Origin: Spirochaetales bacterium
GTDB lineage: Bacteria; Spirochaetota; Spirochaetia; SZUA-6; JAFGRV01
Direction: 5' to 3'
NCBI GenBank assembly: GCA_016928415.1
Contig: JAFGKU010000218.1
Span: forward strand, 1-42,019
Length of the DNA stretch: 42,019 nt
This document shows, in pieces, positions 34,198 through 41,553 of this stretch. Made by a program: the position numbers and the translations under genes. The notes under the pieces were generated by a model, which saw nothing but the letters and a program-made list of their open reading frames with translations, searched no databases and was not told the origin of the DNA. Position 1 is the first letter of the stretch. The number at the start of each line of letters is the position of its first letter.

Positions 34198-35460
34198 ATT
34201 ACTTTTACTGTTCGTGATCTCTCCTGCTTTGACCAACGCATGTTTGGTGAGGATCGGCCCGATTACGTCAAAGAAAAGGCAGGTGGCCGTCACAAACGTG
34301 ATGATGGTTGCCCCAATATAATGGCCGTCCGGATTTATTTCCGAAAATTCCTTTTTCACGATGAGCGATAATCCCACCGCGACGCCAACCTGTGAGAGTA
34401 TCCCGAGACCGACGTATTTTTTCACTATTTTATCCGCCCCGCCGGCAAGGCTTCCAAGCCAGGCGCCAAGAAGTTTCCCCGAACCGCGAAAAAGAATATA
34501 CACCGTTCCCAAAACACCCAGGGCGGGCAGGGCTCCGAAGTTGAGGTTTGAACCGGCGAGCACGAAAAACAGGATAAACAGGAAAGGCATGACATCGCTC
34601 AGCGCGCCGTTCAAGGTATGCACGTTTTTGCTTGTTTGTGTATTGACTATCGTAATCCCCATGATCATGTTCGTGAGGATGAAGGACAGGTGAAACCAGT
34701 CGCAGATACCGGTAACGAGGAAGACGGTGATCACGGTAAGAACGAGGATATCCCTGTTATTTGATAGTCTTTTCAACAGCAGCGAAACGAGGAAACCTAT
34801 GCCGATACCGAACGCGAGGCTTAAACCGATTTCCGCAAGAGGTGAAAGAAACATCTGCATAATGCTCAATATATCGCCGCCTGTTCCCTTGAGCAATGAT
34901 TTGGAGATGGCCGAACAGAATCCGAAAAGTATGATGCCGATGCCGTCATCAAAACCCACAACAGAGTAGAGAGTCCTGGTGAGTTCACCCCTGGCGTTGT
35001 TTTCCTGGATCACGGAAACGGTGCCGGCCGGTGCCGTGGCGGCGGAGATGGACCCCGTCAACAGCGCTAAAGGGAGGACGACCGTCTGTGGAAGACGGAT
35101 TAACATGCCGACGAAGAGCATCCCCAGGGTCACCATTATAAACGTGACGAGTGATTCGAAAAGGATAATAATAAGAACACTCTTTCCCTGCTTTTTCAAT
35201 GTCTGAAAATTCAATTCCAGGCCTATGCTCAAGGCGACGAACCCCAGCGCCAGTTCGGGGATCAGGGAGAGGTCTGTCTGTACTTTTGTACTGATTAAGT
35301 TCAGGGCAAAAGGTCCAAGGAATGCCCCTGCCAGCAGGAATCCGATAACCGAAGGCATCTTTATCACCCTTGAGAGTTTTCCCGTATAAAACCCGGCGAG
35401 TGTGACCAGCCCTATGATAAAAAGAATGGGCAAATGAAGATTGTCTATAAATCCGTTCAA
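34189..35460 (-). CDS. CPA2-family monovalent cation/proton antiporter
   Basis: A 423-residue membrane protein with about 12 hydrophobic segments, matching the Na+/H+ exchanger (Kef-type, CPA2) family. Characteristic regions are VIGFLLAGAFLGP near the start, PELALGFVALSIGLELNF, and GSISAATAPAGTVSVIQE with GFDDGIGIILFGF, where the paired acidic residues of the ion site are expected. No C-terminal TrkA-N domain is present, so regulation must come from elsewhere, most simply from the adjacent EIIA/PII-like protein. The TTG start at 35460 is supported by AAGGAA 6 nt upstream. Direct ion specificity (Na+ or K+) is not known. Confidence 0.92.
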   Translation of the reverse strand: MNGFIDNLHLPILFIIGLVTLAGFYTGKLSRVIKMPSVIGFLLAGAFLGPFALNLISTKVQTDLSLIPELALGFVALSIGLELNFQTLKKQGKSVLIIILFESLVTFIMVTLGMLFVGMLIRLPQTVVLPLALLTGSISAATAPAGTVSVIQENNARGELTRTLYSVVGFDDGIGIILFGFCSAISKSLLKGTGGDILSIMQMFLSPLAEIGLSLAFGIGIGFLVSLLLKRLSNNRDILVLTVITVFLVTGICDWFHLSFILTNMIMGITIVNTQTSKNVHTLNGALSDVMPFLFILFFVLAGSNLNFGALPALGVLGTVYILFRGSGKLLGAWLGSLAGGADKIVKKYVGLGILSQVGVAVGLSLIVKKEFSEINPDGHYIGATIITFVTATCLFFDVIGPILTKHALVKAGEITNSKSNKN

Positions 35461-35478
35461 AATAATTTCCTTTTACTA

Positions 35479-35553
35479 GGCACCTCTAAAAACCACCATT
35501 TTAACAATCTCCCGGATCCAAATTTTATAAAAACTGGGGTTTTTAGAGGTGCC
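35479..35553. repeat. 75-bp intergenic inverted-repeat element, copy A
   Basis: GGCACCTCTAAAAACC (35479-35494) and GGTTTTTAGAGGTGCC (35538-35553) are perfect 16-bp inverted copies with a 43-bp interior. The left half is similar to a second element at 37952-38010 (shared GGCACCTCTAAA, then ACC-TTTTA and ACAA). No reading frame. It lies between the antiporter start and the regulator gene. Confidence 0.75.
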
Positions 35554-35575
35554 CACGATAAAACCATAGTTTATC

Positions 35576-35609
35576 AAGGTCCCCTAAAGCTGTTCGCGAC
35601 GCGGACCTT
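35576..35609 (-). terminator. Hairpin at the end of the EIIA/PII-like gene
   Basis: AAGGTCC (35576-35582) and GGACCTT (35603-35609) form a 7-bp stem with a 20-nt loop; the right arm overlaps the TAA stop of the minus-strand gene. No clear T-run follows on that strand, so termination is uncertain. The left arm with its flank (GGTCCCCTAAAG) resembles the repeat elements nearby. Confidence 0.3.
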
Positions 35610-36421
35610 TAAAAGTCGATTTGTCCATTGGCATAGAACAGGTCGCTTGCCGAGATAAAAACACCCGATTTTTCCTTGATTTCGGGAATCAGGTTGTTGA
35701 CCTTCCGTATGACATTATTCGCCAGTTTTTTATCCACGACGGCGATTATAAGCCGGCTGAACCTGTCTTTGCCGCCTGTCCAGAATGAGGCAAACAGGGG
35801 CATCACGTTCAGGTAATTGCCCACATTGACGGTTTCAACCACGGTAACGGCGCCGTTTGCCGCACCTGATACGAGTTGAAGCAGGTCGTCGAAATATTTC
35901 TCATTCTGGATGAAAATGTGAAACATGACCAGTTCCGTCTGCCCCTTTATGGCATCCGTTGTTTCGGATTGTGAGAAAATTGTTTCAAGCAGTTCTTCCG
36001 GTGTTTCTGAATTTATCAGTGAGTTGCGGATGGGTTCCGACCTGAGGAGCCGTGAAATACCGAGCAGTATCTGGATATGCCTGTTTCTTTCACCTGTCGG
36101 TCCTATGATAAAAAAGAAAAGATGTACGGGTTTGTCGTCCTGGGCGTCAAAATCCACGCCGTCTTTACTGACGAGAACCCCCACGACAAAATCACTGATA
36201 TTGTCCAGAAAACAATGCGGTATGGCTATGTTGTTGCCGAAAGCGGTGGAGCCAATTTTTTCCCGCTCAAGCAGGGCATCGTAGATTTTTTGTTGAGGAA
36301 TGTTTTTTAAAACATCACTTTTTTCGGCCAATTCGGCTATTTCATGCAGAATATCCGTTTTATTGGCACCGCTTGCACCTATCCGGACGCAGTCCCGGTT
36401 CAAGTTTTCCTTTAAAACCAT
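35609..36421 (-). CDS. PTS EIIA-like protein with C-terminal PII/ferredoxin-like domain
   Basis: A 270-residue soluble protein. Residues about 1-155 are an EIIA domain of the fructose/nitrogen type (PtsN-like), with the phosphorylatable histidine H69 in IAIPHCFLD. Residues about 163-270 form a beta-alpha-beta unit reminiscent of PII-like or CBS-free regulatory domains (TELVMFHIFIQNEKYFDDLL... LIIAVVDKKLANNVIRKVN). There is no membrane EIIBC nearby; in several bacteria, EIIA-like proteins next to Kef/Nha-type antiporters act as cytoplasmic regulators of cation flux. The gene is just upstream of the antiporter on the same strand, separated by copy A of the repeat. ATG 36421 with AAGGGA before it. 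Confidence 0.85.
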   Translation of the reverse strand: MVLKENLNRDCVRIGASGANKTDILHEIAELAEKSDVLKNIPQQKIYDALLEREKIGSTAFGNNIAIPHCFLDNISDFVVGVLVSKDGVDFDAQDDKPVHLFFFIIGPTGERNRHIQILLGISRLLRSEPIRNSLINSETPEELLETIFSQSETTDAIKGQTELVMFHIFIQNEKYFDDLLQLVSGAANGAVTVVETVNVGNYLNVMPLFASFWTGGKDRFSRLIIAVVDKKLANNVIRKVNNLIPEIKEKSGVFISASDLFYANGQIDF

Positions 36422-36446
36422 AAAAGTCCCTTATACCCGGTCGGAG

Positions 36447-36917
36447 CTATTCTTCGACCTGCGTGGTCAGGAAAACCTGGGCCGTCATTTGTTCAATCTG
36501 ACTCTGCAGTGCTTCGATACCGTCCATGTGGGCATCTTCTTCATTGAGGATTGCCTGCAGTATATCCCGGGTGGCATAGTCCTTGACTTCACCTGCCAGG
36601 ATAATGGCTTCATTATATGCCTTGATGGCCCCTTCCTCGGCCGTATGGTCATTGGCGAGTTGTTTTCCGATATCGGAACCGATCATTATTTTATTGAGAT
36701 TGGAAACGGTCGGTATGCCTTCGAGGAAAAGAATACGCCCGATGAGCTTTTCGGCGTGCTTCATTTCATCGATGGCCCGTTTTTCGAAATGCTTGTGCAG
36801 TTTTTCGTATCCCCAGTCATCGCACATTTCCGAATGTACCATGTACTGGTTGATCGCGGTCAGTTCGTCCGCCAGAAGCGCGTTCAAAGTTGCTATGAGT
36901 TTTTCATTACCTTTCAT
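36447..36917 (-). CDS. bfr: Bacterioferritin
   Basis: A 24-meric heme-containing iron-storage protein subunit of 156 aa. Compared with E. coli Bfr the ferroxidase ligands E18 (ADELTAINQY), E51 and H54 (AIDEMKHAEKL), E94 region, E127 and H130 (LNEEDAHMDG) are present, as is the heme-axial methionine in IDEMKHA. So it should bind heme and oxidise Fe2+. The Shine-Dalgarno is strong (AAGGAGGACTTAA before ATG). It lies upstream of the EIIA-like regulator on the same strand, 25 bp away. Confidence 0.96.
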   Translation of the reverse strand: MKGNEKLIATLNALLADELTAINQYMVHSEMCDDWGYEKLHKHFEKRAIDEMKHAEKLIGRILFLEGIPTVSNLNKIMIGSDIGKQLANDHTAEEGAIKAYNEAIILAGEVKDYATRDILQAILNEEDAHMDGIEALQSQIEQMTAQVFLTTQVEE

Positions 36918-36956
36918 TTAAGTCCTCCTTGAATATACTTTTTCATGAACGATAAT

Positions 36957-36985
36957 AAGTTAGAAAAATAACGGTTCTCCGTCAA
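36957..36985 (-). promoter_or_regulatory. Probable bfr promoter
   Basis: On the minus strand: TTGACG (36985-36980), 17 bp, TAACTT (36962-36957). The sequence after the -10 contains ATTATCGTTCAT, which partly resembles a Fur half-site. The rest of the 229-bp spacer upstream (to 37146) contains only a short ORF described separately. Confidence 0.4.
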
Positions 36986-37060
36986 GGGGCCGCGGATGTG
37001 TATAAGTGGAACGCTGCCAGTTAGAGGTTGGATCGACGGGATTTATGGTATGTATGAGTT

Positions 37061-37150
37061 CTATTTATATACCGCAAGGCTGAAGGCATTATCCGTTAAT
37101 GTTCCTGCCTGATTGTAAATCTCTATCCTGAGCTGGGCCCCGTTATTCAT
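37061..37150 (-). CDS. 29-residue ORF coupled to the phosphatase-like gene, possibly a remnant
   Basis: An ATG (37150-37148) overlaps the TGA stop of the inositol-phosphatase-like gene (ATGA). It is followed by 29 codons that read as ordinary protein, with segments AQLRIEIYNQAG and TDNAFSLAVYK, ending in TAG. The pattern 'RIEIYNQAG' resembles a strand of FlgD-like/beta-sandwich surface domains. It may be a small coupled protein or a fragment of a lost larger gene. No ribosome-binding site other than by coupling. Low certainty. Confidence 0.3.
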   Translation of the reverse strand: MNNGAQLRIEIYNQAGTLTDNAFSLAVYK

Positions 37151-37926
37151 TTATGTGAAGCTTTACGAAGAAAAGGATCTAAACAGCCGTTTGTTGCCAC
37201 TATGCCTTTGGAGGTATGTTCCCATTCAGTTGTATCGTAATTGTAAACCGCCCCCCCCGCGTTTTTAAGGATGAGGGCGCCGGCGGCATGCCCTTCCATG
37301 TTTGAACCGAAATCTATATAACAGTCCGTTCTGCCCCGTGCAATGTTGCACAGGTTCAATGCGGGTGATAAAAGCCCCAGACCTTTTTTGCAGCCGTCAA
37401 ACGCGGTCCGCCATTGGCTATACAGCTTTTTTATATTTTCCATGTGGGCGCTGAACCCGAAAACGATCAATGCATCTGTAATTTCAGTTGTTCCGGATAC
37501 CTGAATTTCCGCGCCGTTTAGAATAGATTTTCCCAGTTTTTCCGTGGAATAAAAAAAATCCCTCATGACCGGATTGTAGACATAGCCCTCTATTATTTTT
37601 CCCTTGTGCTCCAGTGCTATCGATATGTTGAAGTAGGGCACGCCGAAAATGAAATTGGCCGTTCCGTCAAGGGGATCGATAATCCACCTGTATTCGGAAT
37701 CGCCGGGAAGGCTTCCTGCTTCCTCGGAATAGATGGCCGCGTCGGGATCGAGTTTCCTTATCCGGTTCAGTATGATGCCCTCAATTTCATGATCCGCATC
37801 CGAAACCAGATCCAGCCGGTCTTTTTCAGTATAGACGATTCTTTTATTGAATTTCGTGGCTAAGATTTCGCCCGCCCTGTCTAATATTTTTTTTATATGC
37901 TTTAAATTATGATTTATATTAATCAT
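37147..37926 (-). CDS. Inositol monophosphatase-family protein with altered metal site
   Basis: A 259-residue protein of the FIG/IMPase/SuhB superfamily. The first metal sites are conserved: YSEEAG (E near residue 68) and WIIDPLDGTANF (DxxDGT). The usual third metal motif W-D-x-A-A-G is replaced by M-E-G-H-A-A-G (NMEGHAAGA), so the conserved aspartate has become glycine, with a glutamate one position earlier. Activity is therefore doubtful or the substrate altered. Otherwise length and order match. Upstream on the same strand is a DUF1295 membrane protein separated by repeat element copy B. Confidence 0.87.
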   Translation of the reverse strand: MININHNLKHIKKILDRAGEILATKFNKRIVYTEKDRLDLVSDADHEIEGIILNRIRKLDPDAAIYSEEAGSLPGDSEYRWIIDPLDGTANFIFGVPYFNISIALEHKGKIIEGYVYNPVMRDFFYSTEKLGKSILNGAEIQVSGTTEITDALIVFGFSAHMENIKKLYSQWRTAFDGCKKGLGLLSPALNLCNIARGRTDCYIDFGSNMEGHAAGALILKNAGGAVYNYDTTEWEHTSKGIVATNGCLDPFLRKASHK

Positions 37927-37951
37927 TTATCCGCCATAGATTTTTTCCAAA

Positions 37952-38010
37952 GGCACCTCTAAATACAACCTTTTAGACAAATAAAAAAATAAGGGTTTTT
38001 AGGGGTCATC
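37952..38010. repeat. Intergenic inverted-repeat element, copy B (degenerate)
   Basis: It begins GGCACCTCTAAA like copy A, and its interior ACAACCTTTTAGACAA aligns with copy A with few differences. The right arm (GGGTTTTTAGGGGTCATC, 37993-38010) is an imperfect partner. It overlaps the last codon of the DUF1295 gene, so it may have supplied the gene end. Confidence 0.6.
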
Positions 38011-38872
38011 CTAGATAAATTTTCCATTTTTTCACGCTGTAAATAGGCAGAAACGGAAAGATAACGGGGACCTTCCTGATGTAAGCGTTGTATTCGGGAT
38101 CATTTGCATAACGCTTGTCCTGGCTTAATTCCAGCCGTCGTGTGGATCCTATCATGATAAAAAAGATCAAGATGAGTCCTGCGGAGGTGATTACCCAATG
38201 ATAAATGGTTGCATAGGCCGCAATACCGGCTGTCCAGTTCCCAGCCCAGAATATGATTTCACCCAGGTAATTGGGGGTCCTCACAATACCGAAAAGGCCG
38301 ATTTTACAGATTTTACCCGGATTCCAGTTTTTAAACCGGGCTTTCTGAAAATCTGCCAGGCTTTCAAGCAACAGGCCGGATACCATGACGGCAATGCCGG
38401 TCATACCGGTTACCGGTATCACTATATTAATCGTTGAGCTGCGGGAAAGGGTGGAATTCAATAAGCAGGGACTGAACATGATCACATAGAGAACGGCTAC
38501 CGAGATCCAGATAAGAAATTTAAGAGGCAATCTTGCATTGATGGTGCCATATTCGGTTGCTTGGATTGTTTTTCGATAACCTGATGATGCATTCCTGATG
38601 ACAAGGTAAATACCGAGTCTAAGGCCGTATGCAGCAAGTAACCCCGCCTGAAGGATTATAAGGGGATTCAGCGAATCTCGAAAAAAGAACAGGGTAAGGA
38701 AGGCCATACCGGCAATAGAGAAACCGTATCCCGTACTGATGAAATAAACAACCTTGATGAAACCGAACGAAGAAAGGATTAAAGCCGTGACAAACATGAA
38801 AACAAATTCTATGGAAAAGCTATTGAGAAAGTCGATAAAGAATGCGGGTAAGGTAGAGATAAAAAAATCCAA
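38006..38872 (-). CDS. DUF1295-family membrane protein (5-alpha-reductase-like C-terminus)
   Basis: A 288-residue polytopic membrane protein. The C-terminal part, with GIVRTPNYLGEIIFWAGNW and the ANDPEYNAYIRKVPVIFPF region, is typical of DUF1295/steroid-5-alpha-reductase-related proteins; the N-terminal half has several membrane spans including the LQAGLLAAYGLRLGIYLVIR segment. Substrate is unknown; members are oxidoreductases of lipids in eukaryotes. TTG start at 38872 with GGGAGA upstream. It is paralogous in type to the protein at 18306-19067 but not closely alike. Its last bases lie within repeat copy B. Confidence 0.85.
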   Translation of the reverse strand: MDFFISTLPAFFIDFLNSFSIEFVFMFVTALILSSFGFIKVVYFISTGYGFSIAGMAFLTLFFFRDSLNPLIILQAGLLAAYGLRLGIYLVIRNASSGYRKTIQATEYGTINARLPLKFLIWISVAVLYVIMFSPCLLNSTLSRSSTINIVIPVTGMTGIAVMVSGLLLESLADFQKARFKNWNPGKICKIGLFGIVRTPNYLGEIIFWAGNWTAGIAAYATIYHWVITSAGLILIFFIMIGSTRRLELSQDKRYANDPEYNAYIRKVPVIFPFLPIYSVKKWKIYLG

Positions 38873-38988
38873 TGCAGGTCTCCCGTGAAATTATTTATAG
38901 GCAAGATAATATAAATATAGTTATACCAGGGTCAAGAGTATGGAAGACATCGATGCCAGGTATCTGAATTGCCAAATATAAAATAATA

Positions 38989-39027
38989 TTGAAATATATT
39001 GAAAATATTTTATAAATATATTATAAA
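38989..39027 (+). promoter_or_regulatory. Two overlapping promoters offset by about one helical turn
   Basis: TTGAAA 38989-38994 with TATAAA 39011-39016 (16-bp spacer), and TTGAAA 38999-39004 with TATAAA 39022-39027 (17-bp spacer). The two hexamer pairs are repeated 10-11 bp apart in a strongly AT-rich stretch. They would drive the small gene at 39053, whose GGAGGG ribosome-binding site lies between. Confidence 0.6.
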
Positions 39028-39052
39028 TATTTTAAATGGAGGGAAGGGCCCT

Positions 39053-39271
39053 ATGAAAAATGAGACAAAAAAAGACCGGTTTAAAAGGGTGGGTGAGAAA
39101 AGGGTGCAGAATGTCCTGAAAGGAATCCGCAATTTATCGGGACTTTCCAATAAAAATACGTATGAATGGGATCCTGCGCAGCTTGAAAAGATCTGGGCCG
39201 CCATAAACGATGAACTTGAAACCTGCAAGGAATGTTTCAAGAATCCTGATTCCAGAAAATTCAGGCTGTAA
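39053..39271 (+). CDS. Small conserved protein of unknown function
   Basis: A 72-residue charged protein with segments KRVGEKRVQNVLKGIRNLSG, LSNKNTYEWDPAQLEKIWAAI and CKECF. The pattern 'R..KRV..VL..I..L...SN...Y......EKI..AI' is one I recall from small uncharacterised bacterial proteins, where it is often plasmid- or accessory-associated, but this was not checked. ATG 39053 with GGAGGG upstream. The next gene begins 4 bp after its stop. No catalytic motif. Confidence 0.75.
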   Translation: MKNETKKDRFKRVGEKRVQNVLKGIRNLSGLSNKNTYEWDPAQLEKIWAAINDELETCKECFKNPDSRKFRL

Positions 39272-39275
39272 CGCA

Positions 39276-40987
39276 ATGGAAATAATCAATGCATTAAAAA
39301 CCAGAATAGACAGGATCGATGGTAAGGATTCGGAGCTTACCAATCCCTTAAGGGAGAATATAAGTACAGGGATTTTTCCCTGTACATCGATCAAATCCCG
39401 AAGGACCCGTATGCCCCTCCGCATACGGGGAAGTATCGCCTGGTCATCAAAAATAATTTTACGGATAAAGTGGATGCCCTTTTCAGTTCAGGGGCTTCCG
39501 GAATTGCCTTCCGTGATTTCCTGGCGCGGCGCTTTTTCGATACTTCAATGGCAAAATCAAAGGGCAGAAGGGGCACTGGTTATAGCGGTGTCATTACCAT
39601 CGCTGAACCGGGACAGGCTATCCTGGACAGGAATTCTGTTGTTGCGGATGAGAACAACATAGAGGTCAGGTTTTTCATCGGCGTTCCGGCCCGGGGCAGA
39701 AAAATCGATTCACAGACCTGCTGCAGCATGATGTTCGAACAATTGCCTGAAATTGTCAGGTTTTCCCTGTACCCGGAGAACCTGGACCTGGAAAGCCTTG
39801 AAAACCATATAAATACAATGGAAGATGCGGATTACCTGCGGTCGAGGCTCGATGAGAGGAACCTGACGGCGTTCATCGCCGACGGGGCCGTTTTACCCCG
39901 CGAAAGCGGTACAAGCGACAAGCCCCTCGGGCCTGATGAAGCTGTTCCGTTCAAAGCACCGGAGAGCCTGTGTGTTGAAATGGATTTGCCCCATTCGGGG
40001 GTTATCAGGGGGCTGGGTATCCCGAAAGGAATTACGCTTATTGTCGGCGGGGGCTTTCATGGAAAATCAACCCTCTTAAAGGCCATTGAATCGGGCATTT
40101 ATAACCATATACCGGGAGACGGAAGGGAAGGATGCGTGTCCGGACTTAATACCGTTAAAATTCGTGCCTACAGCGGGAGATACATTGAAAAGGTGGATAT
40201 TTCCCCGTTTATCAACAACCTTCCCTATCAGAAAGATACCATACGGTTTTCGACTGAAAACGCCAGCGGGAGCACATCCCAGGCGGCAAGCATTATGGAG
40301 GCAATCGAGGGAGGGGCGTGTTCCCTTTTGATGGATGAGGATACGTGCGCCGCCAATTTCATGATTCGCGACCGGAAAATGCAGAACCTTGTACAGAAAG
40401 AAGATGAACCGATAACAGCTTACATCGATAAGGTCAAAGGATTGTACGAGAACAGGGGAATTTCCACGATACTTGTCCTGGGCGGGATAGGTGATTATTT
40501 CGATGTCTCGGATACCGTGATTCAAATGAGGAATTACGTTCCCCTGGACGTTACGGAGAAGGCGCATTCCATTTCCGGCGCAATGTCCGAAAAACACCTG
40601 TTTGAAGGAAAGGAGCGGGATATGGTGAGAGCAGGCAGGGTTCCTGTTGAAAATTGTGTTAACCCCTTTAATGACTACAATAAAAAAAGCGTTTATGCAA
40701 CGGAAATCAGCCGAATACATTTCGGTAAAAATATCATCGACCTTACCGACATGGAGCAGCTGGTGGAATTATCACAGACAAAGGCAATGGGAGAAGCCAT
40801 AATACTTATTGGGAAACGCTTTGACGGAAAAATTCCCCTGATGAATATTATTAACAATCTGATGAAAGAGATAGAAGAAAATGGACTGGACGTTTTAAGT
40901 GAACGGATATCCGGGCAATTCAGCCGCTTCAGAAGTATTGATCTGGCCTGCGCCGTTAACAGGTTGAGAGATTTGAAAGTGAAATGA
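39276..40987 (+). pseudogene. ABC-class ATPase (COG3044-like) with a frameshift near 39325-39332
   Basis: A predicted ATPase of the ABC class, about 570 residues if restored. ATG 39276 begins MEIINALKTRIDRIDGKD; the family sequence then continues in another frame (GAYQSLKGEYKYRDFSLYID) from 39332. A single missing base between 39326 and 39331 joins the two; the second frame has a TAA at 39323-39325 and no earlier start. The remainder is long and intact to 40987: Walker A is GGGFHGKSTLL, Walker B SLLMDEDTCAANFM. Either a real inactivating or programmed shift, or a base missing from the assembly. If the shift is real, only a GTG start at 39470 (505 aa) would be available, without an obvious ribosome-binding site. 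Confidence 0.8.
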
Positions 40988-41004
40988 CATATTTACCCGG
41001 TTCC

Positions 41005-41553
41005 CTACTGCAGATTTGAATATTCTTCATGGCTGATTTCCATAAAGACAACATCCGTTTCATTGCCTTCATATATTTCATGGGCCTTTAGAATACGGGT
41101 TGTCTTTAAGCCGCATTTTTCATAGCATCGTATGGCCTGTTTGTGCCAGACATACGTGTCCAAAACAACTTTTGATGCTTCCCTGATGGAAAACAGGTAA
41201 TCCAGGACCAGGTTGACGGACCGTTGACCCAATCCCCTGTTTCGGAAAATTTTTTCACCAATGAGTATGTCGATGTAAAAAACGTTTTTTTCCTCTTCAT
41301 CCAGTCCATGCCGGGTCAATGCCTGCCTGTCGAATTTACCGTACTTCAGGAATCCAATAGGTTTATCGTCGTAATAAATTATATAGCTGTTTTTATTATT
41401 ATCACCGCCGAATTCACGTCTTATAAATTCAGGAGAATACTTTTTATCCCTTCCCCCATAGAATTTGAGGGTCTCCGTATCCGTTAACCATTTATGGATG
41501 ATATCAAGATAATCGTCGGCAGGACGACGTAAATCAATATTGTTTTTAGTCAT
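41005..41553 (-). CDS. GNAT-family N-acetyltransferase
   Basis: A 182-residue acetyltransferase with the GNAT fold. The acetyl-CoA-binding region (motif A) is IGEKIFRNRGLGQRSVNLVL and the later strand KVVLDTYVWHKQAIRCYEKCGL is also typical. Sequences of this shape include aminoglycoside 6'-N-acetyltransferase-like proteins, but most are of unknown substrate; resistance is not implied. Start at ATG 41553 is chosen with AGGAAA upstream; the frame is open to 41583. It overlaps the shikimate kinase stop by 8 bp. Confidence 0.88.
   Translation of the reverse strand: MTKNNIDLRRPADDYLDIIHKWLTDTETLKFYGGRDKKYSPEFIRREFGGDNNKNSYIIYYDDKPIGFLKYGKFDRQALTRHGLDEEEKNVFYIDILIGEKIFRNRGLGQRSVNLVLDYLFSIREASKVVLDTYVWHKQAIRCYEKCGLKTTRILKAHEIYEGNETDVVFMEISHEEYSNLQ

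Noticed and set aside
41005-41553. Aminoglycoside resistance gene
   Set aside because: Similarity is at the level of the GNAT fold only; there is no mobile context and no evidence of substrate.
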